From Harmothoe impar (Eukaryota > Annelida > Polychaeta > Phyllodocida > Polynoidae), in assembly GCA_947462335.1 (NCBI GenBank), contig OX381705.1:4392703-4456702 (forward strand): a stretch of 64,000 nt of DNA, given 5' to 3'. This document shows, in pieces, positions 24,885 through 37,300 of this stretch. The position numbers were made by a program, and so were the translations under genes. The notes under the pieces were generated by a model. It was not told the origin of the DNA. It saw only the letters and a list, made by a program, of their open reading frames with translations, and searched no databases. How positions within the stretch are numbered: the first letter of the stretch is position 1; the number at the start of each line of letters is the position of its first letter.

Positions 24885-27800
24885 CTAATTTATCTACCAC
24901 TACTACCTGCCTCAAAACACCCCCTAATTACCCCACCACTGCTACCTGCCTCAAAACACCCCCTAATTACCCCACCACTGCTACCTGCCTCAAAACGCCC
25001 CCTAATTACCCTACAACTACTCCCTACCTCCAAACATCTACTAGTTCTCCCACCACTGTTACTTTTCTGAAAACACACGCTTTTAACCCCACCACTACTA
25101 TCTGTCTCAAAACTCCCTCTAATAGCCCTACCACTTTTACCTGTCTCAAAAGCCCCCTGATTAGCACACACCTACTACCTGCCCAGAAACGCCCCCTAAT
25201 TACCCTACCTTTACTACCTGACTCAAAACACCCCCTAGTTACCGCGCCACTACAGTCTGCTTCAAAACACCCCCTGATTATCCCACCACCACTTCCTGCC
25301 TCAAAAAGCCCCCTAATTACCCCACCATTTTTACCTGTCTCAAAACACCCCTCATTACTTAGCCACTACTAAGTGCCTCGAAACGCCCCCTAATTGCCCC
25401 ACCACATTAACCTGATTCAAAACAGCCCCTAATTCCCTTATTACTACTACCTGCCTCAAGACGCCCCCTAATTACCTCAACACTTTTACCTGTCTCAAAA
25501 AGCCCCCTTATTACTCTACCACTACAACTTGTCTTCAAACTCCCCCTAATTACCATACCACTGCTACCGCTAACGGCGCCTAATTACCCCATACTGTTAC
25601 CTGTTCCTAAACAGCCCCTAATTACCCTACCACTACTACCTGCCTCTAGACACCCCCTAACTAGCCTACCACTACTTCCTGAATTGAAACACCACCTAAT
25701 TAGCCCACCACTACTATCTGCTTCAAAACGCCTCCTTATTTTCCCACCGCTTCTACCTGACTCAAAACGCTGCCTAATTACCCCACCACTTCTATCTGTC
25801 TCAAAACAGCCCCTAATTACCTTACGACTACTACATGACTGAAAACGCCCCCTAATTACCCCGCCACTATTATCTGCTTCGAAAAGCCCCCTTATTTTCC
25901 AAACACAACTACCTGCCTCAAAAGGCCCCCTTATTACCCAACCAATTCTACTTGCCTCAAAATGGCCCCTAATTACCTTATACAGTTGCCTGTTCTAAAC
26001 AGCCCCTAATTACCCTATCACTACTACATGCCTCAAAACGCCACCTAATTACCCCACCACTTTTACCTGTCTCAAAACGGCCCCTAATTACTCTACCGCT
26101 ACTACCTGCCTCAAAACGCCCCCTAATAACCCCACCACTGTAACCAGTCTAAAATTGCCCACTTTTTACCCCACCTCTACTACCTGCCTCAGAACGGCCC
26201 CTAATTACCCCATACTGATACCTGTTCCTGTCTCTAATTAACCTACCACTACTACGTGCCTTAAAACACCCCCTCATTACCCCACCACTACTACTGCCTC
26301 AAACGACCCCATAATTATGCCACCACTACTACCTGCCTTAAAACACCCCCTAATTTCCCCACCACTTTTACCTGTCTGAAAACGGCAAATAATTACCCCA
26401 CCATTACCACCTGCCTCGAAACACCCCCTAATTTCCCCATCACTTTTGCCTGTCTGAAAACGGCAAATAATTACCCCAGCATAACCACCTGCCTCGAAAC
26501 ACCCCCTAATTACCCTACCACTACTACCTGACTCAAAACGCCCACTGATTACCCTGCTATTACTATCTGCTTCAAAATGGCCCCTAATTTTACCACAACT
26601 AGTACCTGCCTCAAGACGCCCCCTAATTACCCAACAACTTTTACCTGTCTCAAAACGCCACCTAATTACCCCACCACTGTTAACTGTCTCAAAACGGCCC
26701 CTAATTTCTCTACCACTACTACCTGCCTCAAAACACCCCCTCATTACCCACCAATTTTACATGTCTCAGAAGGGCCCCTAATTACTGCACAACTAGTACC
26801 GGCCTTTAAACACCCCCTAACTACCCTGCCACTACTACCTGACTTAAAACACCCCCTGACTACCCTGCTTCTACTATCTGCTTCAAAACACCCCCGAATT
26901 TTCCCACATCTAGTACTTGGCTCAAGACCTGCCTCAATTCTGCCCCTAATTACCTCATACTATTACCTGTTCAGGAACAGCCATTAATTACCCTACCACT
27001 ACTGCCTGCCTCAAAACTCCCCCTAATTACCCCACCACTTTTACCTGTCTGAAATTGGCCACTTATTACCCCAGCACTACTACCTGCCTCGAAACACCCC
27101 CTTATTACCCACCCACTGCTACCTGACTCAAAACACCCCTTTTAACCCCGCCACTACTATCTGCTTCAAAAAGAACTTAATTACCCCACAACTACTACCT
27201 GCTTCAAAACTGCCCCTAGTTTTCTCACCACTACTACCTTCTTCCAAACACCCCCTATTTACCCTACCATGACCACCCTGACTCAAAACGCCCCCTGATT
27301 ACCCTGCTACTACTATCTGCATCAAAACACCCCCTAATTTTCCCACCACTTCTACTTGCCTCAAAAAAACCCAAATTACCACACCATTTTTACCTGTCTC
27401 GAAACACCCCCCTAACTACTTTACCACTACTAAGTGCCTCAAAACGCCTCCTAATTGCCCCACCACTTCAACCTGATTCAAAACAGCCCCTAATTACTAT
27501 ATTACTACTACCTGCTTCAAAACACCTTCTAATTACCCTACCACCACTTCATGACTTGTAACACCCGATGATCACCCCGCCACTATTATCTGATTCAAAA
27601 CGCCCCCTAATTTTCCCATAACTAGTATCTGCCTCAAAACGCCTCCTAAATACCCCACCACTTTTACCTGTCTCAAAACGGCCCCTAATTACCTTACGAC
27701 TACTACATGACTGAAAACGCCCCCTAATTACCCCGCCACTATTATCTGCTTCGAAAAGCCCCCTTATTTTCCAAACACTACTACCTGCCTCAAAAGGCCC

Positions 27801-30510
27801 CCTTATTACCCCACCAATTCTACTTGCCTCAAAATGGCCCCTAATTACCTTATACAGTTGCCTGTTCTAAACAGCCCCTAATTACCCTATCACTACTACA
27901 TGCCTCAAAATGCCACCTAATAACCCTACCACTTTTACCTGTCTGAAAACGGCCCCTAATTTCTCTACCACTACTACCTGCCTCAAAACGCCCCCTTATT
28001 ACCCCACCAATTGTACCTGTCTCAAAACGGCCCCTAATTACCGCACAACTACTACCTGCCTTGAAACACCCCCTGACTACCCTGCCACTACTACCTGACT
28101 TAAAATGCCCCCTGACTACCCTGCTTCTACTATCTGCTTCAAAACGCCCCCTAATTTTCCCACATCTAGTTCTTGCCTTAAGACGCCCCCTTATTACCCC
28201 ACCACTTTACCACTTTTACCTGTCTCAAAACGGCCCCTAATTACTCTACCACTACTGCTTGCCTCAAAACGCCCCTTAATTACCCCGCCACTATTATCTG
28301 CTTCGAAAAGCCCCCTTATTTTCCAAACACTACTACCTGCCTCAAAAGGCCCCCTTATTACCCCACCAATTCTACTTGCCTCAAAATGGCCCCTAATTAC
28401 CTTATACAGTTGCCTGTTCTAAACAGCCCCTAATTACCCTATCACTACTACATGCCTCAAAACGCCACCTAATAACCCTACCACTTTTACCTGTCTGAAA
28501 ACGGCCCCTAATTTCTCTACCACTACTACCTGCCTCAAAACGCCCCCTTATTACCCCACCAATTGTACCTGTCTCAAAACGGCCCCTAATTACCGCACAA
28601 CTACTACCTGCCTTGAAACACCCCCTGACTACCCTGCCACTACTACCTGACTTAAAACGCCCCCTGACTACCCTGCTTCTACTATCTGCTTCAAAACGCC
28701 CCCTAATTTTCCCACATCTAGTTCTTGCCTTAAGACGCCCCCTTATTACCCCACCACTTTACCACTTTTACCTGTCTCAAAACGGCCCCTAATTACTCTA
28801 CCACTACTGCTTGCCTCAAAACGCCCCTTAATTACCCCACCACTTTCACCTGTCTCAAAATGGCCCCTAATTACTTCACCACTACTACCTGCCTCCAAAC
28901 ACCCCCTTATTACCCCGCCACTACTATCTGCTTCAAAAAGAACCTTAGTTACCCCACAACTACTACCTGCTTCAAAACTTCCCCTAATTTTCCCATCACT
29001 ACTGCCTTCTTCCAAACACCCCCTAATTACCCTACCATGATTACCTGACTCAAAACTCCCCCTGATTACCCTGCCCCTGCTATCTGCTTCAAAACGCCCC
29101 TTATTTTCCCACAACTAGTAACTGCCTCAAGAAAACCACTAATTACCCCCCCCCACTTTGACCTGTCTCAAAAGGCCCCCTTATTACTCTACCACTACTA
29201 CATGCCTCAAAAGGCCTCCTAACTACCCCACCACTTTTACCTGTCTCAAAACGGCCTTTAGTTACTCTACCACTACTACCTGCCTAGAAACACCCCCTAA
29301 TTACCCCACCACTTGTACCTGTCTCAAAACAGCCCCTAATTACCACACCACTTCTCACTGCCTCCAAACACCCCCTAATAACCCTACCAATAATACCTGC
29401 CTCAAAATGGCCCCTGATTACCCTGCTTCTACTATCTGCTTCAAGACACCCCCTTATTACCCCACCACTCTTACCTGTCTCAAAAGGCCCCCATATTCCT
29501 CACCACTACTATGTGCCTAAAAAGCCTCCTAACTACCCCACAACTTCCACCTGTCTAAAAAGACCCTCATTTACTCTACCACTTCTACCTGCCTCGAAAC
29601 ACCCCCTAATAACCCACCACTTTTACCTGCCTCCAAACGCCCCCTAAGTACCATACCATTGCTACCTGACTCAAAACGCCCCCTAATTTCCCCGCCACTA
29701 TTATCTGCTTCAAAATGCCCCTTAATTTTCCCACCACGACTACCTACCTCAAAACGCTCCCTATTTACCCAACCACTGTTACCTGTCTCAAAATGCCCCC
29801 TAATTCTCCAACCACTACTACCTGACTCAAAACGCCCCGTAAATACCCCATCGCAGTCAACTGTACCAAAACGTCCCCTCATTACCCTACCACTACTACC
29901 TGCCTCGAAACGCCTCCTCACCTCCCACCAGTGTTACCTGTCTAAAAACGCCCCCTTTTTTCCCCACCTCTACTACCTGCCTCAAAACGGCCCCTAATTA
30001 CCTCATACTGTTACCTGTTCCAAAACAGCCTCTATTTACCCTACCACTACTACGTGCCTCAATACGCCCCCTCATTACCCCACCACTTTTTACCTGTCTT
30101 AAAACGGCCCCTAATTACTCTACCACTACTACCTGCCTCAAAACACCCCAAAACTACCCCACCACAGTTAACTGTCTCAAAACGCCCCCTTATTACCCTA
30201 CCGCTACTACCTGCCTCAAAATGCCCCCTATTTACCCCACTTCTACTACCTGCCTCAAAAGGCCCCTTAATTACCCCCTACTGTTACCTGTCTCAAAACA
30301 CCCCCTAATTTCCCAACCACTACTCCCTGCTTCAAAATGTGCCCTTGTTACCCCACTTCTACTACCAACCTCACAACACCCTAAAATTACCCTACCACCA
30401 CTATCTGTCTCAAATTGCCTCCTAATTTCTCCACCACTCCTACTTGTCTTAAAAAGCCCCCTAATTACTAAGACACTTTTCCCTGCCTTCCCCCTAATAC
30501 TCCTCCACTG
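24885..30510. repeat. 39-bp minisatellite array, about 144 units (subfamily A)
   Basis: The consensus is a 39-bp C-rich unit of the form taattaccccaccactac followed by tacctgcctcaaaacgcccc. For example, cctgcctcaaaacacc starts at 24906 and again at 24945. The 39-bp period (13 codons) leaves open frames on both strands. Many units are shortened or mutated and stops occur in every frame over the array. No protein function is indicated. Confidence 0.95.
27730..28836. repeat. 553-bp segmental duplication inside the 39-bp array
   Basis: A stretch with a recognisable odd unit (cagttgcctgttctaaacag) at 27855 recurs at 28408. The following 400 bp match, including an irregular unit with seven extra bases, so the period is 553 bp (14 x 39 + 7). 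A third, older partial copy is at about 25805-26085. Confidence 0.8.
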
Positions 30511-30519
30511 AAACCTCTC

Positions 30520-31040
30520 AACCCATTTCAGCCATCACAAGGAATCTCCCCTTATTAGTACTAGTTCACTATGTGAGGTACCTATTATACGGGAATTTTT
30601 GAGCTCTTCAACATAATTTTGTAAGTAGGAGTGATTTTTAAAATGTCACCTGGTCTCAAGTAATTTGGGAGGATTTTCAAAGTTGAAAGAAGTTCTATAG
30701 TAATTAATGGTGATTTTATGTTCTATGTAATTTGGATAGATTTTTGAAATATCAGATATTCTTTGGTAATAATCATTAATTTTCTTTCTTTTTGGAGGGG
30801 GGTCTTAAGATGCTAAATGTTTCATGGTGTTTGGGGGGAGTTTTGAAATGGTAATGAGGGGGACTTTTGTAGTTGGTAGAAGTGATAATGATGTGGGGAG
30901 ATTTTTTAGCATGGTAGAAGTTTTGTATTTTGTATTTTTGAAAAATGTAGATGTTCTTCAGTAAAAAGTGAAGATTTTTACATCAGTAGAAGTCTTATGG
31001 TAAAGAGGGGGACTTATTGGAATGGGAAACGTTACTGCTT
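30520..31040. repeat. Degenerate, inverted remnants of the 39-bp family
   Basis: From about 30780 the strand bias flips to G/T. Words such as gagggggacttttg and ggtagaagtgataatg resemble the reverse complement of the 39-bp unit. The match is poor and could be partly compositional. 30520-30780 is AT-rich with nothing else recognised. Confidence 0.35.
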
Positions 31041-33016
31041 TTCATGCTTTTTGTGGTGTCTATCCAGTGAAAGAATCAATAGAAGACAATCCATTCGAAA
31101 AGGTTTTCTTTAATTTACTTCTCATGTTAGTCATATCTACATATGGTTTGTTGCTTGACTGAGTTATTAAAAGTGAAGAGCAACTTTAATATCATGGAAA
31201 TATGATTCAAATCATTCAATCAACAGGAAGAACAGGAACTTAACAGAACAGTATCAGAGAATAGTGACTATTTGTGAATACAATATATGAGATCAGTTGT
31301 GGGTGGATCCTGTCAGTCAACCTTCATGGTGTGCAGGTGAGGGCTCAGGTACGACCCTAGGTATAGCGCCCGGTGCCGTCGTTGACGCCAGACGATCCAA
31401 AAAAGCAGTGAGTTCACTAAATTTCTGCTCCAGATCTAGAATTCAAGTGTTGATTCATGTTGGCTACTGCTATACCCACACCTGCACCTGGTGTCTCCAG
31501 CAGTAGGTCAGACTCCAATGTGCCAATGTCTCTTTCCAACTCAGCCCATAATGACAATTTCCTGTCTTTCCTTTTTTTGACAGGTTGGCTAAACCACAGG
31601 CAACACGCTTTAAATCTACCGTCCACTTAGGTACCACAACCTTGGCACGTATGTACATGCCTTCAAACTTTCAAGGAAAAAGTGGAAAATTGCCTGCTGT
31701 GGTTGGAGTCAATATGAGCCCAGTAGGCCCAACCACACTGTGCAGAAGTGACCTTCCCACTGTAGTGGCCGCCACTGGAACTAACTACTCTCTTGATATT
31801 ATACCTGGATACAGCGTACAGTATCAAATTCAAAAAAGTCACTGCACAATCTCAGAGTAGGGGGAGAAAGATCCCAGATTTATGGAGAACCACTGAAGAA
31901 GCTGGAACACCCCTTCTACAAGAACATCAAGATGAAACTCATGTCACCTTTAAAGGGATAGAATTGAGGGTCTCATAGGCACACAGGCCATACTATATAT
32001 CTTTTGACTGAACACGTTGCCTCTATTGATTACCATGCTGCAATGGGCCAAGGAGCCTGCTAGTTCACCTAGCTCTTGCTTAGTTGCATGGATGTTGTCA
32101 ATAAAGGGACTCTCCATTCGTTCTATAGACACTCTACTTTATTCAGCAGCAGCTATAAGTGCATGTCTACCATGTCAATTGCAGGGTCACTCAGCTGCCT
32201 AAGTTGATGTTCATGCCTAGATGCAGCAGCACCTTAAAAATTAGCTTCCGACCTATAGGACTCTCCTGCCATGAATCTGACACAATGCAGTAATTCTCTA
32301 AATAATTAACGCAAGGGGCACACCTGCATCTGAAGTGAGATAGCTGACTGGGAACCATAGATAGAGTACAGATGGTGCAAAAATCAGAAATGTCCACTGT
32401 GCATAGCATTTCAGCACCCAATACTATAGCATTGACGTCATGAGCACTGCCCCAGTGAAGCTGTAGATAGCTGTCAGAGCCGGCCGGGAGCAATCAACTC
32501 TTGTACTTACACCCCCATCCTTGTGGACTTAACTAATGTGTTGGTGCACAGCATAGGATCATCCAGTATTTTAACACCATTATATTGCACCTGTATGTGT
32601 CATCCAGTATATTAGCACCATTTCATTACACCTGTATTTGTCATCCAGTATATTGGCACCGCTTTATTACACCTGTATGTGTAAACCGGTATATTAGCAC
32701 CATTATATTACACCTGAAAAGCAGGAAGTGAGCAAACACTGTGCATCTACCTTCTTGCTGATAACCAAATTGTACTCCATTCAGGCTGCAGACAGAATAG
32801 TCCCTGACATTATTATGTAGGTGAGATACTGGTTAGGGGTGCCAGTAGTGCAGCAGCCATGTAAGGGGGATATCAATCTGCCCATACACCACTTAAATAT
32901 CATGCAATGCAAAGAATATCAGATGAGGAACTAAGGTGCATAGTCAATCTTATATTGTGGTCACACATCACTGATTAGGTTGACCATGCCTGCCACAAAC
33001 ACAAGATAAGGGGGTA
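31041..33016. other. No gene recognised; contains a 41-bp repeat
   Basis: No supported coding exon was found here; short frames (e.g. 31585-31860 on +) match nothing I know. Four copies of a 41-bp unit (catccagtatattagcacc) start at about 32560, 32601, 32642 and 32683. A tttatt at 32663-32668 reads AATAAA on the minus strand and is a possible polyadenylation signal for the gene ending at 33017. Confidence 0.5.
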
Positions 33017-34312
33017 TTAATTTGAAAGGTTGGAACAGATATGTTGCGCCTTTGTAAAAGTGTCAGTTTTAAGCCACTCATGGCAGTCTGGGCAGGGTGT
33101 GTAGTCAGAGGATCGGAAGACGCTGGGGGTGATGGAGGGTCTGCGGCTTATTATAAGCTCCCCTGCTTTCCTTTCTCTGACCTGAGTGTTGTGAAGGTGG
33201 TCACCCTCGTTCCGCAGATAGTTCTGCTTTAACTCAATTTCACTTTTTAGTAGTGACTTTCTATCCATACTCTCCTCATGCTTCTTTCGTTCTTTCAATT
33301 GCGTGATGTCCTCTACCATTGGTTCCTTCTTGTGTTTCTTCCTCATGTGGTCTTGGATATCCTTCATCATATTCCCACAGAAAACACAGGCATGGACTGT
33401 GTCAAACTTTCTTGGTCCTTGCGACTTTTTGAGATAATAGATACCAGGGACATTGATATCCTTAAGGATATCCTTGTCTTCTAGTGGCTTACTTCTTTGC
33501 CTTAGTGGAGGCTTGTTGGTGGAGAGTTGCTGCAGAGGGAGGAACTGCTGACTCGGCTGCTGCAGGGGATGGGGCTGCTGACCAGGCTGCTGACCGGGCT
33601 GCTGCAGGGGGAGGCCCTGCTGACCGGGCTGCTGCAGGGTGAGACACTGCTGACCAGGCTGCTGCAAGGGGAGGCCCTGCTGACCAGGCTGCTGACGGGG
33701 CTGCTGCAGGGGGAGGCCCTGCTGACCGGGCTGCTGCAGGGGGAGGCCCTGCTGCAGGGGGAGGCCCTGCTGACCGAGCTGCTGCAGGTGTAGGCCCTGC
33801 TGACGAGGCTGCTGCAGGCGGAGGCCCTGCTGACTGGGCTGCTGCAGGGGGAGGCCCTGCTGACTGGGCTGCTGCAGGGGGAGGCCCTGCTGACCGGGCT
33901 GCTGCAGGGGGAGGCCCTGCTGACCGGGCTGCTGCAGGGGGAGGCCCTGCTGACCGGGCTGCTGCAGGGGGAGGCCCTGCTGACCGGGCTGCTGCAGGGG
34001 GAGGCCCTGCTGACCGGGCTGCTGCAGGGGGAGGCCCTGCTGACCGGGCTGCTGCAGGGGGAGGCCCTGCTGACCGGGCTGCTGCAGGGGGAGGCCCTGC
34101 TGACCGGGCTGCTGCAGGGGCAGGGCCTGCTGACCAGGCTGCTGACGGGGCTGCTGCAGGGGGAGGCCCTGCTGACCGGACTGCTGCAGGGGCAGGGCCT
34201 GCTGACCGGGCTGCTGCAGGGGGAGGTGCTGCTGACCGGTCTGCTGCAGGGGGAGTTGATGCTGATTAGGCTGCTGCGGGGGCAGGCACTGTTGACCAGA
34301 TGCATCAGGCTG
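33017..34312 (-). CDS. Exon 8: Q/P/G/L repeat region plus C-terminal zinc-binding modules
   Basis: The acceptor tttttcag precedes CAG-CCT at 34312, and the frame is open to TAA at 33017. The first two thirds are tandem copies of an 11-residue QQPGQQGLPLQ motif. The last 125 residues are complex. A C2H2-like finger has CVFC at about 728-731 and HMRKKH at about 741-746. It is followed by a helical linker, an LRNEG...HN...GELIISRRP block near 786-810, and a second CPDC...H...C module near 826-845. This block order recalls a multicopy zinc-finger family that in other animals is followed by a core-binding/recombinase-like region. No such region is found downstream here. Confidence 0.75.
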   Translation of the reverse strand, partial: QPDASGQQCLPPQQPNQHQLPLQQTGQQHLPLQQPGQQALPLQQSGQQGLPLQQPRQQPGQQALPLQQPGQQGLPLQQPGQQGLPLQQPGQQGLPLQQPGQQGLPLQQPGQQGLPLQQPGQQGLPLQQPGQQGLPLQQPGQQGLPLQQPSQQGLPLQQPSQQGLRLQQPRQQGLHLQQLGQQGLPLQQGLPLQQPGQQGLPLQQPRQQPGQQGLPLQQPGQQCLTLQQPGQQGLPLQQPGQQPGQQPHPLQQPSQQFLPLQQLSTNKPPLRQRSKPLEDKDILKDINVPGIYYLKKSQGPRKFDTVHACVFCGNMMKDIQDHMRKKHKKEPMVEDITQLKERKKHEESMDRKSLLKSEIELKQNYLRNEGDHLHNTQVRERKAGELIISRRPSITPSVFRSSDYTPCPDCHEWLKTDTFTKAQHICSNLSN

Positions 34313-37300
34313 CTGAAAAATTGAATTCAAGTTCACAAATCATTAGGGTCAAGGTGATTGAGTGATTTAATTGATTGATTGTGAAATGGAAGCTATAAAT
34401 TACTTAGGAACAATGATTTTTTTTTCAATTTTGAGAAATATATTCTCCCACTATAGGCCCAACCCCTGAGAAAGAAATGATTGCCCTATGTGTGAGAAAA
34501 AAATCAAAATCAATTTAAGCAATTTAAGAGGTCCAAATAAAATAAACTTATAAGACCAGTTGCAGAGCAGGAAGTGATGGCTGAAAGGATGTGAATGTTT
34601 TAGGAAGCTGTAACAGGTCAGCTGTCTCATCTTTTTTTCAATTTAACAGAGATTTAACATCTATTTTATCAGAAGTAACCAACTGAGGTGAGGCAAATGA
34701 GAGGAAATGAACTTCTACTAACTTGGTCTTCTAGTTTCAGAGAGGAGTTGCTTCCCTGATCTTCTGTTGCGATGATGTGTTGGTCAGGAGGGACTTCTTC
34801 ATCTGTTTGTTCAGCTGCTGCTTTCCAGCCACTTGCACCAGCCATTGGTCCAGGGTAAGTATCCATTGCCACCTCACTGCAGGCTGCTGTGTGCTTCCTG
34901 CCATTGGTATCATCCCCTGCAGACTGTATAAGACACATACATATATAAAATACTATGCATCAACTACTGTGACATACATAGAGTACTTATAACCTACTGT
35001 TACTTTACTGTAAATTTCTCTAAGGGGAATTCTCTATTAAACCAAGTCATACTTTGGTATCTAGGACACATAGGGATCAGTCTTACAGTTTGATGCAGGT
35101 ATGTTTCTGTTTGGTACGTTTCTGCTTATTTTCTGATCAGCCCAGAAAATACAGGTACCCACCCTTTTATTTAAGGTCTGTGATATAGACCTATGATGCT
35201 GTAACCTGCTATATGTGTTGGCTAAAAACAGTTCATTACCCTCCACCCCTCAAACAAATCCCTAAAGCTTTCCCAAAAATGTGTAATGTAACCAAGCAGA
35301 ATTAAATCCTTACCTGATTGAGCTCCACCATAGTTTGGAGCAGTTGTTTGTCCAGTTGTTCCTGCAGCTCACGCTGCCGTAACTTAGCTGCCTCCAGCTG
35401 CTTCTTCAGACATTCTTCCCTTCTGGCAGCTTCCCTCTCCATCCTCATCAGCAGTTCATCTTTCTCATCAAGCTGCTTTATTCTGGTGACAACAGTCGCC
35501 ATGGTTTGCTCTAACTTGTCCTCTAGACCCTTCCTTGACTTGGTAAGCTCTGCAACCTGGCAATGCATGAAACAATGTATCAAGGGTTCATTCATTGTCA
35601 TTACTAAATGCCATAAAAGACAGCCTTCAGGACCCTGTTCATCGACAGCAAATAATGTACATCAGGTTCATGTGGTTGATATTTGTAAGCTCCTTTGTAT
35701 GAGATAAAATGTGGTGTTTCTAGAGTTGACGGTTCAGCCAAGTCCAGGCACTGTATGTATCTAGGTCAGCATGTTAGTCTACCACTAAGACTGTACCAGG
35801 AGAGTGATGCCTTTACTGCAGGTTTAAACTACAAAGTTCTGTACACAGTTAGGCTGCCATTAGAATGTATTTCTAATAACTCTTTGATAACAATATTTTT
35901 ATATACAATTTGATCAGTTGGCTCCCAGCATAATACATACAAACTTCAATATATCAACATGTCTATCTTCCTTACCTCTGTACGGTGTTTGTTGTTTAGC
36001 TCTCTCAAAGCCTTCACCTCATCCTTCAGTCCCTTCCTCTCCATTTCAGTTCTTTGCAGCATCTCAGAAATCTGAGGAGGAAAGCGTCGCTCTTTACTAA
36101 TCAATATGATGCAATATAAATTTAAAAAATCTTGTGCATGTTTTGAAGGGCTGTTTCAAAAAGGTAACTTATAGTAAACCAATTTTAATTGTGTATGTTT
36201 TTCTTTGAGGATGACTTTAATCTAGTTAAGATATATGCAGGACTAGCATTGGATATTATGTAGGAGTATGGGCTAATAGGAATAAATATGCTCATATCTA
36301 CAAAGAAACAAGATTAGACAATTCCATTTAACACTATCTTGAGCTATATCCATGGTGGCTGTGGCAGTACAGTGTGTTTCTACCTTCTTCAGTTCAGTGT
36401 TCAGGCTGCTTATCTGCTGGTCCTTTACATTTCCGGCATCTTCCTCAGCAAGCTGTATGAAGATGGGATAATTAATGCCAACAAAACACTAATAAGACTT
36501 AACTCTCAGGGAATCTAAAGTCATCAACATTTAAAAGGGGCTTATAGCTGGTGCGGTTTTACTAACTTTAAACTGGCAAGGAGACATATTTTATTTGCCC
36601 TTTCATGGTAGTCTGAGGTCCTGATGACACCAAACTTTATGAATGCACCACTATATGAATGCACCAACCTCTATGAATGCATCAACTGATAACTGCATCC
36701 TTGGACAGTACGTGGACAGTATTTTATGGAATATTTTCTGACATCATAGTGTAGCATAGACTTGTCTTAAAACGCACCTTCTCCATTTCTGACCTGAGCA
36801 AATCCGAGTCCTCCTGGTCTAGGCTGTAATGAAAATATGACACAAATAAACATATTAATCAGGCTTTACACTGACCATGCATCACAGCATGCATCAAGGC
36901 CATCCCCCATCCGCCCCCACCCCTGACCGCTGATCAGTATTTACCCTTTAAGGGAATGGATCAAACTGGAGGATGGCACAATGCATAAATGCAGTACTGG
37001 TTAGTTATCCCAGAGGGCTTAACTCATATATCCTCAACCTGACAAGAAAGATACAAAACACATTAAAGTAGAATGCTACCCCCTGGTAGTATTCATGGTA
37101 TTCATGGTTCTAAATCATATAGAACAGTGGCCAGCGGTGAGGTTGTCTTAATGATATAAAACCTACAGCACCTGCACCTACATCAGAGGGAAGGTTGATG
37201 AAATCATCCTGATCAGGGAATGGAGAAGCTACTATTAGCTAAAGTATGCTAGACACTCAATCGTGGAAGAAGTACGACTGCGGAGTTTGGAGCGCCAGAA

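Noticed and set aside
24885..30510. Pro/Thr/Leu-rich frames in the 39-bp array as mucin-like proteins
   Set aside because: The 39-bp period keeps all frames open locally; units are irregular in length and no start, signal peptide or splice context is seen.
33502..34305. Ser/Pro/Cys-rich 267-codon minus-strand frame overlapping exon 8
   Set aside because: It is the +1 shadow of the 33-bp VNTR; only the Q/P/G/L frame continues into the conserved zinc-finger block and has a matching acceptor.
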